A stretch of DNA of 64,000 nt, taken from contig JADJTT010000011.1 in the NCBI GenBank assembly GCA_016711045.1, forward strand, positions 225,679 to 289,678, in the 5' to 3' direction. The translations under genes were made by a program, and so were the position numbers. A model generated the notes under the pieces. The model was not told the origin of the DNA. It was given only the letters and a program-made list of their open reading frames with translations, and ran no database searches. How positions within the stretch are numbered: position 1 is the stretch's first letter; the number at the start of each line of letters is the position of its first letter. The stretch is from Saprospirales bacterium. GTDB taxonomy: Bacteria; Bacteroidota; Bacteroidia; Chitinophagales; Saprospiraceae. Below, in pieces: positions 9,431 to 19,069 of the stretch.

Positions 9431-9436
9431 TACATC

Positions 9437-10372
9437 TTAGTTATGGAAAAAGATATTATCCAAATAAATATCCCCGTTCCCTTCAAATTTGAATTGGAAT
9501 ACATCCATAAGGTCAACCGGGTCAAAATCCGTCAACGGGATATCCACACTCGCCCAACCTGAGGTGGGCACCGTTAAGGCATAGGCCTTTTCTACGGGAC
9601 CTGGACTGATCAAAAAGACGTTCAGCGCGGTGGAGTTTGCTGTCCAAACATCGAGGTGTAAATGGGTCATTGCCGACACATCCTGGCTGCTGCCCAATTC
9701 TATCCCCTGATAATTCAAGCCGGTATAGACCAGGGTATTATTCCCGGCAATGAGTTCTTCGGTCACGACCGTTGCCTGTCCCCAGCCAGGATTCAAATTC
9801 GTACCGGCTATATTGGTATAGGCATCACTAAACACCGAGATCACGTCCGCCGGATTCTGCGTGGGCGTAGGCGCTGCTACCGTGGGCGTACCACCTCCGC
9901 CTGTGCCCTTATGGAAATAGATGTTGTCCAGATAAATATCTCCACTGCCTTCAAATTTGAACTGGATGAGATCGGCAAGGTCAACCGGGTCGAAATCCGT
10001 CAACGGGATATCCACACTCCCCCAGCCTGAGGTGGGCACCGTTAGAGCAAAGGGCGTCTCTATCGGGCCTGGACTGATCAAAAAGACGTTCAAGGCTGCG
10101 GAGTTGGCGGTCCAGTAATCCACATGCACGTAGCTCATTCCGGACACATCCAGGTTGCTACCCAAAGTGATGCCTTGGTAATTCAAGCCTGAATAGAGCA
10201 AGGTATTATTCCCGGCCACAAGGATTTGAGAGACAACCGTCGCCTGTCCCCAATTCGGATTGAAATCTGTGCCGGGTTCATTGGTATAGGCATCGCTAAA
10301 TATGGAGATCACGTCCCCCGGATTTTGCGTGGGCGTGGGCGCTGCCACAGTAGGCACAGTAGGTCCTGCAGC
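9437..10372. repeat. Recent tandem duplication of one binding module
   Basis: Two 468-bp (156-codon) units, 9437-9904 and 9905-10372, keep long identical DNA stretches at the same phase, for example the block at 9511-9540 recurs at 9979-10008. The third, N-terminal module is clearly more diverged. Unit boundaries are approximate. Confidence 0.8.
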
Positions 10373-11767
10373 ACCGCTATTGTAGAAATACACATTATCT
10401 ACAAACACGGTGGGCAGATCTCCGGAAAGCACCAATTGCGCCAAATGGGCTCGACTCGCCAGTCCCGCGAAGCTCGACATTGGAATATCCAAACTTACCC
10501 AGGATTCGGTGGCCAGGGTAGGACTCGTGAACGAAACTTCATGCGAGGAATCATCTCCGCCGTCAAAAGAACCATCGGGTCCAAAATCGACTAACAACAC
10601 TTTAAAAGCGGCCGGAAGGTCTGTGAGATCCGGGGTCCAAATATCCATATGAAAATGCGTCATCTGAGACGCATTGATCGTTTGGGAGGAAAACTCGATC
10701 CCCACAAAGTTGAGTTTTTTGTACCGCTTTACATCATCTCCATTGATTTGCAAATCGGTTAATTCGGCGGTGGAGAATTGCCATCCCGTGTTCCAGGTAT
10801 CTACCGGTACATTGGTATAGGCATTACTGAACATAGAGATCACACTATCCGGGCTGACCGTAGGGGTTGGCCCTGCGGTCAAAGGCCATACCGCTTCACC
10901 GGCAGATTCCAGGGTAAAGGAACCAGCCGCTTCAATCCCCGCCAATGTAGCTGTAATAACGGCAGTACCTGCATCAATGACAGAAACCACCCCTTGATTA
11001 TTCACGTTGGCTACGGAAGTTTCAGAGGAAGTAAACGTAAAATAGCCGGGACCGACTTCAATCCGTTGATCCACACCGGTGGGCATGTTGAATGTTTCCG
11101 ATAATCCTCCAAGGGGAAATTTATCGCCCGTTTCGGCCAAAAAGAACTGATCCTGTCCTTCCAGGATGGCAGGCCTTGGATTGGCCAGGGTACCCAGCTT
11201 TTCAAATTTCACCTCATCGATCCAGAAGGAATACCCTTTCCCGTCCAGGGGGGTCGCTGCAAAGGAGAACAATATGGTCTCCAGTGTCAGCTTGGAAGGA
11301 TCGGGAATGGGAATAATGTATTGTTTCCAGGTCGTATTGAAGGGTGCGCCAAGTAAAGCGACCTTAAAGCCTGATCCAGCAAAACCGAGTTCGCCAATAT
11401 TGACGCCCTGGGAGGCTTTGCCCCAAAAAGTAAGCGCATTGTAACCGGACAGGTTGCGTCCACCCTCGGCAATGAATTGGCCACCGGCGTAGCTTCCTTT
11501 CGGACTATCGGCATCGGGTACGTCAAATCGCATGGATGCAGTTCCCTTATAGCTTATGTCTTCATCCACCTGGAATGCCGAGACATAGGAGTCGCCATAG
11601 GCGGAATAATCCAGCCCCGCACTGAAACCGTCGATAAAGACCTCTGCGGTGGTCGGATACGTGGCAGGCTCCAGGTCGTTAAAATCCCTTTTACAACTGG
11701 AAGACATGAAAAGGGTAAGTAGCGTAAGGAGCGCAAGGGTTGAATAGCTATTTTTTCTATTTGTCAT
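9437..11767 (-). CDS. Multi-module surface glycan-binding lipoprotein
   Basis: Protein of 776 aa with a lipoprotein signal ending MSSSC (Cys25). No catalytic motif is visible. Order of parts: an N-terminal carbohydrate-binding-like beta-sandwich (about 40-190), a BIG2-like Ig domain (SSETSVANVNNQGVVSV, about 245-290), then three related modules of about 156 aa, each beginning near AxPTPTxxPxDVISxFSxAYTN and ending DNIYFH/DNVYFY. The last two modules are almost identical even in DNA. Such proteins act as surface glycan-binding proteins in Bacteroidota laminarin loci. Ligand binding is inferred from position between GH16 and the barrel-fusion gene; the module family is not one I can name. Confidence 0.78.
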   Translation of the reverse strand: MTNRKNSYSTLALLTLLTLFMSSSCKRDFNDLEPATYPTTAEVFIDGFSAGLDYSAYGDSYVSAFQVDEDISYKGTASMRFDVPDADSPKGSYAGGQFIAEGGRNLSGYNALTFWGKASQGVNIGELGFAGSGFKVALLGAPFNTTWKQYIIPIPDPSKLTLETILFSFAATPLDGKGYSFWIDEVKFEKLGTLANPRPAILEGQDQFFLAETGDKFPLGGLSETFNMPTGVDQRIEVGPGYFTFTSSETSVANVNNQGVVSVIDAGTAVITATLAGIEAAGSFTLESAGEAVWPLTAGPTPTVSPDSVISMFSNAYTNVPVDTWNTGWQFSTAELTDLQINGDDVKRYKKLNFVGIEFSSQTINASQMTHFHMDIWTPDLTDLPAAFKVLLVDFGPDGSFDGGDDSSHEVSFTSPTLATESWVSLDIPMSSFAGLASRAHLAQLVLSGDLPTVFVDNVYFYNSGAAGPTVPTVAAPTPTQNPGDVISIFSDAYTNEPGTDFNPNWGQATVVSQILVAGNNTLLYSGLNYQGITLGSNLDVSGMSYVHVDYWTANSAALNVFLISPGPIETPFALTVPTSGWGSVDIPLTDFDPVDLADLIQFKFEGSGDIYLDNIYFHKGTGGGGTPTVAAPTPTQNPADVISVFSDAYTNIAGTNLNPGWGQATVVTEELIAGNNTLVYTGLNYQGIELGSSQDVSAMTHLHLDVWTANSTALNVFLISPGPVEKAYALTVPTSGWASVDIPLTDFDPVDLMDVFQFKFEGNGDIYLDNIFFHN

Positions 11768-11820
11768 TTGAGTAGCTTTATTTTAGATTACTGAATGCAG
11801 CCGCAGTGGTTGCAGCCACC

Positions 11821-14800
11821 TTACCTTCCAATATTGATTTGAAAATAGGTTCTGATCTCCCATTCGGTGCCGTCGTCAAATCCTGGGGCTGTGGGATCAC
11901 AGATCATCCCCCCATTTCCATCAGGGATCATTGCCGGACAGTAGCGAGGGGAATATTGATTCAGGGAACGCCAGGTATACCGGATGCCCACCCGGCTATT
12001 GGGTAGATCGATCCACGATGGTTTTCCAACGGTAGTGGATAGATCAAACATGAGTTGGAGTGGATAGGTCAGGTTGAAATCGCGATGATAATCAAAGGGC
12101 CCCCAATCGCCCACTTTCACCATAGAGGTAAGTTTTATCTTTTTGTAGACCATCCGCAGGTCGCCGCCATAGCGATAGATCAAGCGATCGTCACTCCCAT
12201 TTGCCTGGGCATTTCCCCCGTAAAGATTGGTAATAAACCCAAACTCCGGATTCAATTTGGAAACGATCCGTGCATGTGCTTCCCAAAGATCCTGGGCAGG
12301 TGGCGCGCCAGGGAAGGCAAAAATGGTACGTCCATCCGCTAAGATACCGATGGCAGCATCCATGGTTGTGGGAAGATGGCGATACACAAAGCCCGCGCTT
12401 ATGGCAAAAGGTGCGTCCTCCATTTCATCGTTCTGCCAATCGTACATCCAGCTTGCCGGCGTGGGATCGTACGTGAGCAAAATTTCGCCGGCTACGGTTT
12501 CCCGGTTGTATCGCACGGCAAAGGGATCGTCGAGGATATTTCTAGGTCTTCCGGGCGCAGGTACATCGCTGGGCACAGGACCAATAACCGGTCTTTGCCA
12601 CAAGAAGTTCGGGCCGATCTGGAAGTCACCAAATCCAAACGTGAAACCGGTCAGGAAATTGAACTGGTTTCCACTTCCGCTGTCTTTCAATCTCCAGCCT
12701 GTAAAGGTTTGGGTATAATCCGCACCGCCTAGTGCCACCAATCCCATGGCCGAACCTTGCGCATACCAATTAATGGGGCCCGCAGAAAGGGTCACCTTCG
12801 CCTTTCCACCCCAGGCATCCTCCGGTCTGGTTTCATCCTGATATACCGTGTAGCCTTTATCCGTTTGGTCGACAAGTTGGAAAGTCTCCCCTACCCGGGT
12901 TTGGCCTCCCCATATACCGCCTACTTCCACGCCTAATGGGCCTAACTTTCTGGCAATATGCAACGTGGCTCTGCGCACGGGAGGAATAGGCACAGCAAAG
13001 GAACTCACAGCGGGTGCCTGTTCGGCCAGGTCTTCGTGGTAGATGCCTGTGACGGTGAATCCCGCGAGATTGCGGGTGTATTTTACCAATACGGCCGGGT
13101 TGGCGCCCCACCACAGTTCGGGGCCAAAAGCCACTTTCAACCCCTTCAGGGCTTTCTTGCCCGCCACTTCAAAACCAAATGGGGCGTTTCCGTTGTAAAT
13201 GTCAATATTGGGACCGTAATACGCATCCGGGTATAACCCGAAAAAGTCGCCTTCATACCCCCAATGGAAACGGCCTGTCCGGTAAAAGCCGGTAAGGTCG
13301 AACAGCTTCCCCACCCAAGTGAAATCAGCCTGGTATACACTGATGCGATTTCTGGAAGTGAGGGCTAAATTTCCTTGCGGCGTGGTAACTACCTGCGGAC
13401 GACCGCGGTTTTCATAAAAAATCTCATTGATGCGGTTTTGGGCTACGTTCCCCAATACGTTGAACGATACGTTTGCCTGAACACTTGCCGTGGGTTGTGC
13501 TTCCACCCCCATATAGAACGACTGCATGTGGTCAAACCCAAGCTTGTTGGGATAACTCAATTTATCCGGATCCGGCACTTTCGGGGTGGAGATCCGCTGG
13601 CCTCCGGTGTTAAAGGTAGACAGATCAGCTCTGAGTCCGCTGAGCCGTACTTTCTTCAATTCCTCCCCGATCATGGCGGCCTTATCGCCTCTCGCTCTCG
13701 ACACCGCATCCATTAATTGAATGTCTGCAAAATACGCTTCAATAGATTGGGCCGTGACTCCCTCCGCAAAGGGATTGGTGCGATGCGCTTCTTTTAGCGC
13801 ATAATAAGCTGCACGTGGAAATACCTGAAAGAGCCCCCGTGTATTGGTCGGGCCTTTCGCGCATATACCGAACCACTCCTCGTTCATGTTATTCTCCCCT
13901 GCCACATAGTCATTTTGATAACCGCCGTTGGACCAGGAAGCGTTATTGTCATGGATGTCCAGGTTTTTGGTCTGGCCAAATTTCCACCACCCATCGCTAA
14001 ACTGGAAGGTAAATCCACCAATGGAATTACCCGCTTTACCCAATCCATAGGCATTTTCATAGATCTCTTTCCAGTTGCCCACCATATAATAGGCCTGCGA
14101 CAATTGATCTTCCTCATTCTCCACGGCATTGAACGCGTCTGCGCCAAACTCCGTGAACATGATGGGTTGTTTCAGTTTCTCTTTGACGACATCGAAGGCA
14201 TCGTAAAAAGATATCCCACGGTACATGTTAGTGCCGAAGATGTCGACATCTTTGCATTCTTCCGCGATGATATCGATGAAGAGGACATCCCCATTACACA
14301 TCGCCACCGGATGCGATTTATCGACCCCTTTCATCAAAACAGCCGCTTCGTTAAACAGCTTATACATTTGCCGGGCATGGATCGTGGTTTGCCGGTCTTC
14401 CATCGGAATGTCTTCCGTTTCAGCCCCTTCCCAGAAAAGACCGTAGTTGTTCTCATTACCGAGCAGGTACATGAGCAGACCTGGCGTACCCTTGTATTCG
14501 TCCACCAATTCCTTCACTTGTGAAAGCAACACCTCATGGACTCGAGGATCCCCATAATCAATATTGACCACAAAGGCCCCTCCCAGCTTAAGGCCATAAC
14601 GACCGAAGGAATGATTGAGCATGGTGTAGATGCCGTACTTTTCATAGATGTACTTAATCCACTTGGGTTGCACCCCGGTATATTGCCGGATCGCATTTAC
14701 TCCCATGTTTTTTAACAGGGACATTTCTTCATCCAGCGCTGCTTTTATCACATCGTCTGATTGGTTCCATAAACTGTAGTTGTAGTTGGTACCAATAGGA

Positions 14801-14967
14801 GAATAATCCCAGTTCATTCCGTTGATCATGAAGTCCTGTCCATTCACTACGAGTTTTGTTCCCGCCTTATCCTGAACAAGGGATATCTGATCGACCTGCG
14901 CAAATGCAGATGCGGCCATTAGAAACAGAGCGAATCCTAGTACTAGTTTTTTCATATCTATCTTCAT
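11821..14967 (-). CDS. Glycosidase-like TIM barrel fused to a putative outer-membrane beta-barrel
   Basis: Protein of 1048 aa with signal peptide (cleavage after AASAFA). Residues about 25-440 resemble the clan-A TIM barrel of GH2/GH5-type enzymes, with a likely acid/base Glu172 in LLGNENNYG and nucleophile Glu273 in MFTEFGADAF. The rest (about 470-1048) has no hydrolase motif. It alternates short amphipathic aromatic strands and ends EIRTYFQINIGR, as outer-membrane beta-barrels do. A single chain holding catalytic and barrel parts would anchor an exposed or periplasmic glycosidase in the outer membrane. It is the first gene of the leftward glucan operon. The start could also be the Met at 14955. 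Substrate is inferred from context. Confidence 0.72.
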   Translation of the reverse strand: MKIDMKKLVLGFALFLMAASAFAQVDQISLVQDKAGTKLVVNGQDFMINGMNWDYSPIGTNYNYSLWNQSDDVIKAALDEEMSLLKNMGVNAIRQYTGVQPKWIKYIYEKYGIYTMLNHSFGRYGLKLGGAFVVNIDYGDPRVHEVLLSQVKELVDEYKGTPGLLMYLLGNENNYGLFWEGAETEDIPMEDRQTTIHARQMYKLFNEAAVLMKGVDKSHPVAMCNGDVLFIDIIAEECKDVDIFGTNMYRGISFYDAFDVVKEKLKQPIMFTEFGADAFNAVENEEDQLSQAYYMVGNWKEIYENAYGLGKAGNSIGGFTFQFSDGWWKFGQTKNLDIHDNNASWSNGGYQNDYVAGENNMNEEWFGICAKGPTNTRGLFQVFPRAAYYALKEAHRTNPFAEGVTAQSIEAYFADIQLMDAVSRARGDKAAMIGEELKKVRLSGLRADLSTFNTGGQRISTPKVPDPDKLSYPNKLGFDHMQSFYMGVEAQPTASVQANVSFNVLGNVAQNRINEIFYENRGRPQVVTTPQGNLALTSRNRISVYQADFTWVGKLFDLTGFYRTGRFHWGYEGDFFGLYPDAYYGPNIDIYNGNAPFGFEVAGKKALKGLKVAFGPELWWGANPAVLVKYTRNLAGFTVTGIYHEDLAEQAPAVSSFAVPIPPVRRATLHIARKLGPLGVEVGGIWGGQTRVGETFQLVDQTDKGYTVYQDETRPEDAWGGKAKVTLSAGPINWYAQGSAMGLVALGGADYTQTFTGWRLKDSGSGNQFNFLTGFTFGFGDFQIGPNFLWQRPVIGPVPSDVPAPGRPRNILDDPFAVRYNRETVAGEILLTYDPTPASWMYDWQNDEMEDAPFAISAGFVYRHLPTTMDAAIGILADGRTIFAFPGAPPAQDLWEAHARIVSKLNPEFGFITNLYGGNAQANGSDDRLIYRYGGDLRMVYKKIKLTSMVKVGDWGPFDYHRDFNLTYPLQLMFDLSTTVGKPSWIDLPNSRVGIRYTWRSLNQYSPRYCPAMIPDGNGGMICDPTAPGFDDGTEWEIRTYFQINIGR

Positions 14968-15410
14968 TTATTAAGCTGGTTAAGGAGGTATTTGAAATTA
15001 TGAGGCGTCAGTATTTTCAGGAGGGGCCATTCTTTTTCCGGGTTATGGGCGAGGCCATAGACCGGAGAAGCGGGAAAGACAACCCAAGCAGGCGTTTCCC
15101 ACACAGGCAACGTAAATGCCAACGAGAAAAGAGGTGAGAAGGATGATTGCCCTGTGATTTGTCCACAAATCTGGCAAATCTCTGCAGGCAGAAAGGATTG
15201 GTTAGACTGATATAGATTTTGGTTAAAGGGCATACTCATCAAAAGATCAAGCAATGTGGTCGAGCTAAAGTAGCTTTAATTTTACAACAATCCTGAAAAA
15301 ATCACCCCAACAATTGTTTCATCATTTATTAGAAACGCTACATCAAAACCACTTCAATCATTTACTAAATTACTGATAATTAAGTATTTTTACGATCCAT
15401 AAACTTGCAC
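14968..15410. other. Divergent intergenic region between glucan operon and its regulator
   Basis: 443 bp without a convincing gene; a 96-aa leftward reading frame here has no coding features. It should hold both divergent promoters. A small palindrome, TAAAGTAGCTTTA, lies near 15267. I could not fix a Bacteroidota TAnnTTTG promoter on either strand with confidence. Confidence 0.5.
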
Positions 15411-18284
15411 ATGAATAATTCTACGTACAACATGAAGTACTTTCTGGGGTGGGTTCTCCTTCTTTTGCTGAACCCTTCCTCTCAGGCATTTTACGGGAAG
15501 TACCCCATTCAAAACTTCACCCCCACCGACTACAAAGCCGGCATTCAAAACATTGATTTCGCTCAAAACCGGGATATGACCCTTTTTGTGGCAAACAATT
15601 TAGGGGTACTTTCCTTCAACGGAAATGATTGGGAAACACATCGATTCAAAACCGGTAAGAAGAAAAGATCGCTGGCATTTGACGAACATACCAACCGGCT
15701 ATATGTAGGCTCACAGGGCGAGATCGGATTTCTGGAAGCAGACTGGAATTATGTATCGCTGACAGAAAAGATCCCGGCGGCTTCCAGAGATTTTGATGAA
15801 GTGTGGGAGGTCTTCCTTTTCAATTCCAAGGTTTATTTCTGCACCTTCCAGGGTATATACGTGTATGATGGCCAATCCTTTTCCGTTATTGCGCAGGAGG
15901 ACGGCCTGGAGCGGTCGTTTAATGGAAACGGGAAATTATTTACGCAAAGCAAGCAGGGAAGGCTTCTGGAAATAAAAGACCTGGCGCTTGTACCCACCTA
16001 CCCCCAACGCCAACACCATGCGATCATTGCCGGCATTATTCCGCAAGACGAAGGATATTTATTGTTTTACAATTCAGGGGAAATTGAGTTTTCCACCCCT
16101 TTTGGAGTGGCGGAGAAATATACAGACTTGATCGAAGCACTCCAAGGCACCTATGTAAACCATGTACTGCAGCTTTCCGATACACGCCTGGCTATTTCTA
16201 CCCAAAGAGCAGGCTTGTTTTTGTATGACCTGCAAAAACAAACCCTCACACACATCACGAAGCAAGACGGCTTGCAAACCAATGCCTGCCTGCGCACCTT
16301 TCAGGACTATGCGGGCAACTTGTGGGTGGGGATGCAAACCGGAATAGCCCTCATCGATATCAATTCTCCGATGCGGTTAATTAACCAGGACATCAATCTG
16401 CAGGGAAGTGGCTACGAGGCTTATGAGGTAGAGGCAGGCACCTATTACACCACCTCCAACGGAATTTATTTTTTGGCAAAAAATGCCCCTAAATGTGTAT
16501 TCCTCAAAGGAACCGAAGGACCCGCCTACGGCATACAAAAAATAACCGGAAAACTCTATGCCGGCCACCATACCGGGTTATTCCTCCTGGAAGGGGATAA
16601 AGCCAAACGGTTGGCCGTTACAAATGGATTATGGCAGGTCAAACAATTGCGGTCGAACCCTGAATTTGCCATCGGGGGAACGTACTCCGGGTTGTATCTA
16701 TTCAGGATAGATAAAAACCTGGAACTGCAAGCTGTTCAAAAGATCAGTGGGTTCAGCGAATCAAGCCGTTTTTTTGAGGAAGATCAATACGGTAGGATCT
16801 GGGTAGGCCAGTTTTACAAGGGCTTGTACCAACTTGATTTATCTGAGGGACTGACGAAGGCAACGGCCACTAAAGTATCCGCAGCAGAGGACTTACCTAT
16901 TGACGACCAGATAATATTGAGCCGGATCGACAATGAGCTCTATTTAGCCACCAAGGCCGGGGTGTACAAAGTCGATCAAACCACAGGCCAGATCGTAACG
17001 GCAGGCATTTTTTCTAAAGATATCGGCACACAGCCCGTTTATTTACTCGGGCAAGACAATCAAAAGAACATCTATGTATTTGCTGAAAATACGGTGGGCT
17101 TTTTCAGGCAAATCAGCGCGAATAATTACGTATTCGTGCGTTCATCCTTGCTGCAACTGCGCTATTCGTTTAACAATGACCTGCTGAATGTTTCGGTGAA
17201 TACCAGCGAGGGGGTATTGTTCAATGCAAATGAAGGCTTTATCCATTACAGTCCCGAATTGGAAAACCGGGTAAAAGTAGAGGGGCCGCTCGTGATAAGC
17301 AAGGCGATAAGTGTAGCGGAGGACAGTATTTTATACACCCTGCAACCGTTTGAGGCAAAGTCGGAAAAAATTAAAAAACTGGATATTTCTCCCCGGGCAA
17401 AAGTGTTGCAGTTTGATGTTGAATCATTCCAGTTCAACGAGGTGAATAATCAGCATTTTCGATACTATTTAAAAGGCTTCGATGCCGCGTATGGAGATTG
17501 GACCCCTACCAAGATCAAAGAATACACGAATCTGAAGGAGGGCGAATATGAATTCACGGTACAGACCCGGAATTATTTGGGGGAGACAATAACCAGTCAG
17601 CCCTTATTGTTGAACGTAAAACCGCCATTCCATAGAAGCTTGTTTGCCAAATTCCTTTATGTGTTGCTCGGAATATTCACGCTATTTCAGGTTTCCAGGT
17701 TTCAAAAACGCCGCTTTATACAAGAAGCTAAAAAAATAGAGAAAGCCAAGCAACAAGCACTGGCAGAGAAACAACAAAAATTGATTGAAATAGAACAGCA
17801 AAAGGCACAAGAATTGCTGCAATTGGAAGAAGATAAAATAAAAAGCGAATTGCGCCATACCAATAACCTCCTGGCAGCTTCCACTATGAACCTGGTGGTG
17901 AAAAATGAGTTTATAGAAACCATAAAAGAAAAACTGAAAGAAGTCAACCGAAAAGGAAAGAACAGGGAAACCCAGGAAGCGCTGGAGCAACTCGTAAAAG
18001 AGATAGATACCACCCTGAGACTCCAGGAAGATTGGGAACAGTTTGAACACCACTTTGACCGGGTTCATGGCAACTTCTTAAGTCGGTTGCGGGACGAATT
18101 TCTGGACCTCAGCCCAAATGAACAAAAACTCGCCGCTTTTTTACGGCTCAATTTGAATACCAAGGAAATCGCCAACCTCATGGGCATCTCCCTACGCGGG
18201 GTAGAAGTGGCCCGCTACCGCTTGCGCAAAAAATTGGGGCTGAATAAAGGGGACAATTTGTCGAAGTTTATTTTGGAGTATTAG
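15411..18284 (+). CDS. Membrane-spanning propeller/Y_Y_Y regulator with LuxR-type HTH
   Basis: Protein of about 957 aa; ATG at 15411 chosen over an upstream TTG. Layout: signal peptide (MKYFLGWVLLLLL), a long periplasmic beta-propeller region of two-component-regulator type repeats (for example DYAGNLWVGMQTGIALID, EDQYGRIWVGQF), a Y_Y_Y domain (about 675-745; FRYYLKGFDAAYGDWTP), one TM helix (about 750-770), a coiled coil rich in Glu/Lys/Gln (770-830), and a C-terminal HTH (LSPNEQKLAAFLRLNLNTKEIA, about 895-957). No kinase or receiver domain is present, so it would carry a periplasmic sugar signal directly to DNA. Divergent from the glucan operon, its likely target. Confidence 0.88.
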   Translation: MNNSTYNMKYFLGWVLLLLLNPSSQAFYGKYPIQNFTPTDYKAGIQNIDFAQNRDMTLFVANNLGVLSFNGNDWETHRFKTGKKKRSLAFDEHTNRLYVGSQGEIGFLEADWNYVSLTEKIPAASRDFDEVWEVFLFNSKVYFCTFQGIYVYDGQSFSVIAQEDGLERSFNGNGKLFTQSKQGRLLEIKDLALVPTYPQRQHHAIIAGIIPQDEGYLLFYNSGEIEFSTPFGVAEKYTDLIEALQGTYVNHVLQLSDTRLAISTQRAGLFLYDLQKQTLTHITKQDGLQTNACLRTFQDYAGNLWVGMQTGIALIDINSPMRLINQDINLQGSGYEAYEVEAGTYYTTSNGIYFLAKNAPKCVFLKGTEGPAYGIQKITGKLYAGHHTGLFLLEGDKAKRLAVTNGLWQVKQLRSNPEFAIGGTYSGLYLFRIDKNLELQAVQKISGFSESSRFFEEDQYGRIWVGQFYKGLYQLDLSEGLTKATATKVSAAEDLPIDDQIILSRIDNELYLATKAGVYKVDQTTGQIVTAGIFSKDIGTQPVYLLGQDNQKNIYVFAENTVGFFRQISANNYVFVRSSLLQLRYSFNNDLLNVSVNTSEGVLFNANEGFIHYSPELENRVKVEGPLVISKAISVAEDSILYTLQPFEAKSEKIKKLDISPRAKVLQFDVESFQFNEVNNQHFRYYLKGFDAAYGDWTPTKIKEYTNLKEGEYEFTVQTRNYLGETITSQPLLLNVKPPFHRSLFAKFLYVLLGIFTLFQVSRFQKRRFIQEAKKIEKAKQQALAEKQQKLIEIEQQKAQELLQLEEDKIKSELRHTNNLLAASTMNLVVKNEFIETIKEKLKEVNRKGKNRETQEALEQLVKEIDTTLRLQEDWEQFEHHFDRVHGNFLSRLRDEFLDLSPNEQKLAAFLRLNLNTKEIANLMGISLRGVEVARYRLRKKLGLNKGDNLSKFILEY

Positions 18285-18313
18285 GACCGCTTTCCCCGGC
18301 GCCGAAGCTGAAG

Positions 18314-18894
18314 CTTGTAGGGGAAGGAAAAAGGTCCCATATAGGGTATTTCCACCCCCTTGTCCCCCGCTGGAGCTAATCTTGTAGGGGGTACATATTG
18401 CCCGGGAAAATAAGCACTGTCCAAGGATTTTTTTGCCGGGGGGGGGACTGGGTTTCTTTCCCGCTGGCGGGGGTAGGGGGTGGAAAAATACCTGCCATTA
18501 TCTCCCCAAAGGAGGAAATACTGGAAGTGCTATTCCACCCCCAACCCCCGCCAGCGGGGACAACAGCTTGCTATTCTGAAGGTTATACAATTTTTCTGAC
18601 CACCATCACCCCCACAAGATTAGCGCTGGGGGGTTGGGGGTGGACAAATACCTGCCATTATCTCTCATAGGGAGGAAATACTAGAAGTGTTATTCCACCC
18701 CCTACCCCCGCCAGCGGGGGACAACAGCTTGCTATTCTGAAGGTTATACAATTTTTTCTGACCTACCATCACCCCCTACAAGATTAGCGCTGGAGGGGGT
18801 TGGGGGGTGGACAAATACCTGCCATTATCTCTCATAGGGAGGAAATACTAGAAGTGTTATTCCACCCCCTACCCCCGCCAGCGGGGGACAAGAT
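18314..18894. repeat. Tandem array of the dispersed palindromic repeat
   Basis: Three successive units share the block CCTGCCATTATCTC (at 18491, 18651 and 18818; spacing 160 and 167 bp). Each is framed by cores of the CCCCGCTGGCGGGG or CCCCGCCAGCGGGG type and by CCCCTACAAGATTAGCGCTGG ends with small indels. Units two and three are nearly identical. 18314-18394 carries further partial ends. No gene is visible between 18285 and 19069. Confidence 0.85.
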
Positions 18895-19069
18895 CATGCA
18901 AAAGCCAAATTATCAGCAATTTTCCTGAACGACGCTTGCGCCATAGCTTCATCGTCGGCGCACGGGGATTAGGGGTGGAATCGATTCCGACCTCAATTTA
19001 TTTCAATATTGAGCAAAAAACCTTATCTTTCCTATCCCTCCCATCGGCCCCTTTCAATCGTTGCGAACC

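Noticed and set aside
14964..15254. 96-aa minus-strand frame in the divergent spacer
   Set aside because: No domain, no ribosome site, and it overlaps the start of the barrel-fusion gene; more likely leader sequence.
1..18300. SusC/SusD-like pair in the glucan locus
   Set aside because: No TonB-dependent receptor or SusD-type sequence is visible; the 1048-aa protein has no TonB box or plug domain.
18420..18894. Possible CRISPR array
   Set aside because: Repeated units are 160-167 bp and themselves palindromic with conserved interiors; there are no 20-40 bp repeats with unique spacers and no cas genes.
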